A stretch of 44,337 nucleotides of DNA. Source: Clostridiales bacterium (lineage in GTDB: Bacteria > Bacillota > Clostridia > Christensenellales > Pumilibacteraceae). A model generated the notes under the pieces. That model saw only the letters and a list, made by a program, of their open reading frames with translations. It made no database searches and was not told the origin of the DNA. The stretch is from NCBI GenBank assembly GCA_015055625.1, contig SVHU01000021.1, positions 1-44,337 on the forward strand. Direction: 5' to 3'. Each line of letters starts with the position of its first letter. Position 1 is the first letter of the stretch. Shown here piece by piece: positions 43,032 to 44,337 of this stretch. The position numbers and the translations under genes were made by a program.

Positions 43032-43559
43032 ATGTTTTTGTGGGGTAAACTTGTTATTATTAGTATTCTTATTATTGCATTAATTGTGTGTTCTATAATG
43101 TTTAATAAAAGAGCCATTTGGTTTTTTAAAATGAAGGAAAGCGCCAAGCATAGCGAAGCAATGGTAAAAGAATTAAAAGATTATTACTATTATTATCCAA
43201 TTCGAATTGTATCGCTCAATCTTTTTGCGAAATTAATAAGAAGAAAGAATAATAAGATTATTTCATGGTTTACTAGGATAATTATTTGTATAGAATCAAC
43301 TATTCTTATTTTAGCAATTATTTTCTTTGTTTTAATAGACCAGTCAATATGTGATGAAATAATTATAAATATTCTTTTGCTCGCTCAATTATTTTTATCA
43401 ATAATAATATTTGTATGGATGGCAATGGCTTCTTCAAAAGAGAATTTTATTAGAAGCGAGGAAAAAAACATAAATATTATATACAATAATTTGCAACAGA
43501 TTAAATCTAATGCAAATAAAGACAATACTGACGAAGATACGACTAATTCAAACTCATAA
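43032..43559 (+). CDS. Membrane protein, candidate immunity protein 2
   Basis: The 175-residue protein begins seven bases after tip A behind AGAGGT, the same ribosome site as candidate immunity protein 1. Membrane helices are seen at about 7-24, 85-105 and 112-132, with a polar tail rich in Asn, Asp and Thr. It shows no clear similarity to candidate 1. Location makes it the likely immunity partner of tip A. Confidence 0.62.
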   Translation: MFLWGKLVIISILIIALIVCSIMFNKRAIWFFKMKESAKHSEAMVKELKDYYYYYPIRIVSLNLFAKLIRRKNNKIISWFTRIIICIESTILILAIIFFVLIDQSICDEIIINILLLAQLFLSIIIFVWMAMASSKENFIRSEEKNINIIYNNLQQIKSNANKDNTDEDTTNSNS

Positions 43560-43583
43560 AATAAATAATAAACAATCCTAAAA

Positions 43584-43623
43584 GAAAGCCTAGAGCGATT
43601 TTCGTTCTAGGCTTTCCTTTTTT
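43584..43623 (+). terminator. Terminator after immunity gene 2
   Basis: GAAAGCCTAGAGCG / CGTTCTAGGCTTTC form a 14-bp stem with a short T/A loop, followed by a long T-rich tract. Confidence 0.9.
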
Positions 43624-43628
43624 TCTTC

Positions 43629-43661
43629 TCCGTCATTGCGAGCGAACGCGTGGCAATCCCA
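43629..43661. repeat. Short dispersed palindrome (CGTCATTGCGAGCG type)
   Basis: CGTCATTGCGAGCG...CGTGGCAATCCC is an imperfect palindrome (ATTGC/GCAAT arms). Very similar strings are scattered in the intergenic DNA of many bacteria. It lies between the terminator and the second orphan Rhs tip. Confidence 0.55.
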
Positions 43662-43720
43662 ATACTTGGTCAGTTACTACTTGACCGCATGTTTTCCACT
43701 TGACTATTGACAAAGACTAG

Positions 43721-44337
43721 CAACTTGTGGTATCATACTACTACGATAAAGAAACAGGCTTATATTATCTTACCACACGTTATTACGATCCCGAAGTAGG
43801 CAGATTTATTTCCGCCGACGATCCTAAATACCTAGATTTTCAAGTAGTGTATGGCTACAATCGATACGCATACTGTAATAACAACCCTGTAATGGGTTAT
43901 GATCCAGAAGGAACGTGGTGGAATTGGGGTAACTTTTGGAAAATAGTAGCGTCGGTAGCGGTAATAGCAGTAGCGGTAGCGGCTAGTGTGTGTACGGCAG
44001 GAACAGCAGCAGGAGTAATAGTAGCAGGCGCAGCAATAGGAGCAGCAGTAGGCGGTGTCACTAATGGTGTTGTAGAAGGTGTTAAAGCAGTCGAAAATGG
44101 TGGCAATTTTTGGGACGGCTTTGCAGATGGAATGGTAACAGGTACAGTTTCCGGAGCAATTAGCGGAGCAGTTGCAGCATCACCATTGAATATGTTCGGT
44201 CAAGCATTAGCAAATATGGCTATATCTGGAGCAATGTATGCTTTAACAACAGATGATTTTAACCCTGAAGATTTTGCAACTTCAATTATGGTTGGTGGGT
44301 TTAGTGGTTTGGCTGGTAGAAACGGATCGTTGTTTGT
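43721..44337 (+). pseudogene. Orphan Rhs C-terminal tip B (runs off the window)
   Basis: Rhs core sequence starts abruptly after an in-frame TAG at 43718-43720: LVVSYYYDKETGLYYLTTRY, then YDPEVGRFISADDPKYLDF and the PVMGYDPEG end motif. The tip repeats tip A closely for 100 residues and then diverges (GVVEGVKAVENGGNFWDGFA; PLNMFGQALANMAIS). The frame is open to the last base. No ribosome site or start precedes it, so it is a silent cassette unless fused to a full Rhs gene. Confidence 0.8.
43774..44058 (+). repeat. Direct repeat, copy 2 (Rhs tip B)
   Basis: Partner of 42301-42585. After this stretch the two tips drift apart gradually rather than at one sharp point. Confidence 0.85.

Noticed and set aside
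1..44337. tRNA, rRNA and insertion sequences
   Set aside because: I found no cloverleaf-like sequence, rRNA segment or transposase in the window.

Overview
The window looks like a chromosome segment of a low-to-mid GC, Gram-positive (Bacillota/Clostridia-type) anaerobe, probably host- or gut-associated. Reasons: strong AGGAGG-type Shine-Dalgarno sites, standard code, lipoproteins with typical lipoboxes, BhlA and phi-LC3-type holins, XRE, MarR, WYL and AraC regulators, and many genes for plant-type glycans. The taxon is an inference; there is no rRNA or tRNA in the window.

Region 1 (1-10.7 kb) is carbohydrate catabolism. After the 3' end of an Ig-domain surface protein come a fucose/arabinose-isomerase-family protein, a class II aldolase and a DUF4432/aldose-1-epimerase-like protein in one tight operon. 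An AraC regulator follows on the other strand and shares an interleaved, face-to-face promoter with a second, arabinose-isomerase-like gene. A 450-bp array of tandem palindromic repeats then precedes a WbsX/GH99-like protein and an 800-aa putative glycosidase of no family I recognise.

Region 2 (10.8-25.7 kb) holds a 1237-aa fibronectin-type lipoprotein behind a terminator-like hairpin; an ART-fold (DUF3990) toxin/XRE antitoxin pair with a clear operator; a WYL regulator; an alkaline phosphatase lipoprotein; a metallo-beta-lactamase-fold hydrolase; a remarkable XRE-HTH/GH51 arabinofuranosidase fusion with its own promoter and palindrome; a MarR-DegV operon; an AEC-transporter remnant; and two alpha/beta esterases, one an acetyl-xylan-esterase type. 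The GH51 enzyme, acetyl esterase and sugar isomerases fit breakdown of decorated arabinoxylan-like polymers.

Region 3 (25.9-36.9 kb) is a compact, P22/podovirus-like virion module: large terminase, terminase-small-like protein, portal, scaffold-like protein, major capsid protein, head-tail adaptor, beta-propeller tail protein, coiled-coil protein and two holins. No integrase, replication gene, repressor or endolysin is visible in the window.

Region 4 (36.9 kb-end) follows without a break: a 1623-aa Rhs/YD-repeat protein with no signal peptide, then a candidate membrane immunity protein, an orphan Rhs C-terminal tip fused directly after its stop codon, a second candidate membrane immunity protein, a terminator, and a second orphan Rhs tip running off the window. 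The two orphan tips share about 285 bp of near-identical DNA. Together regions 3 and 4 suggest a phage-derived particle or phage that carries, and possibly releases or delivers, a swappable Rhs toxin. This coupling and the HTH-GH51 fusion are the most novel things here.
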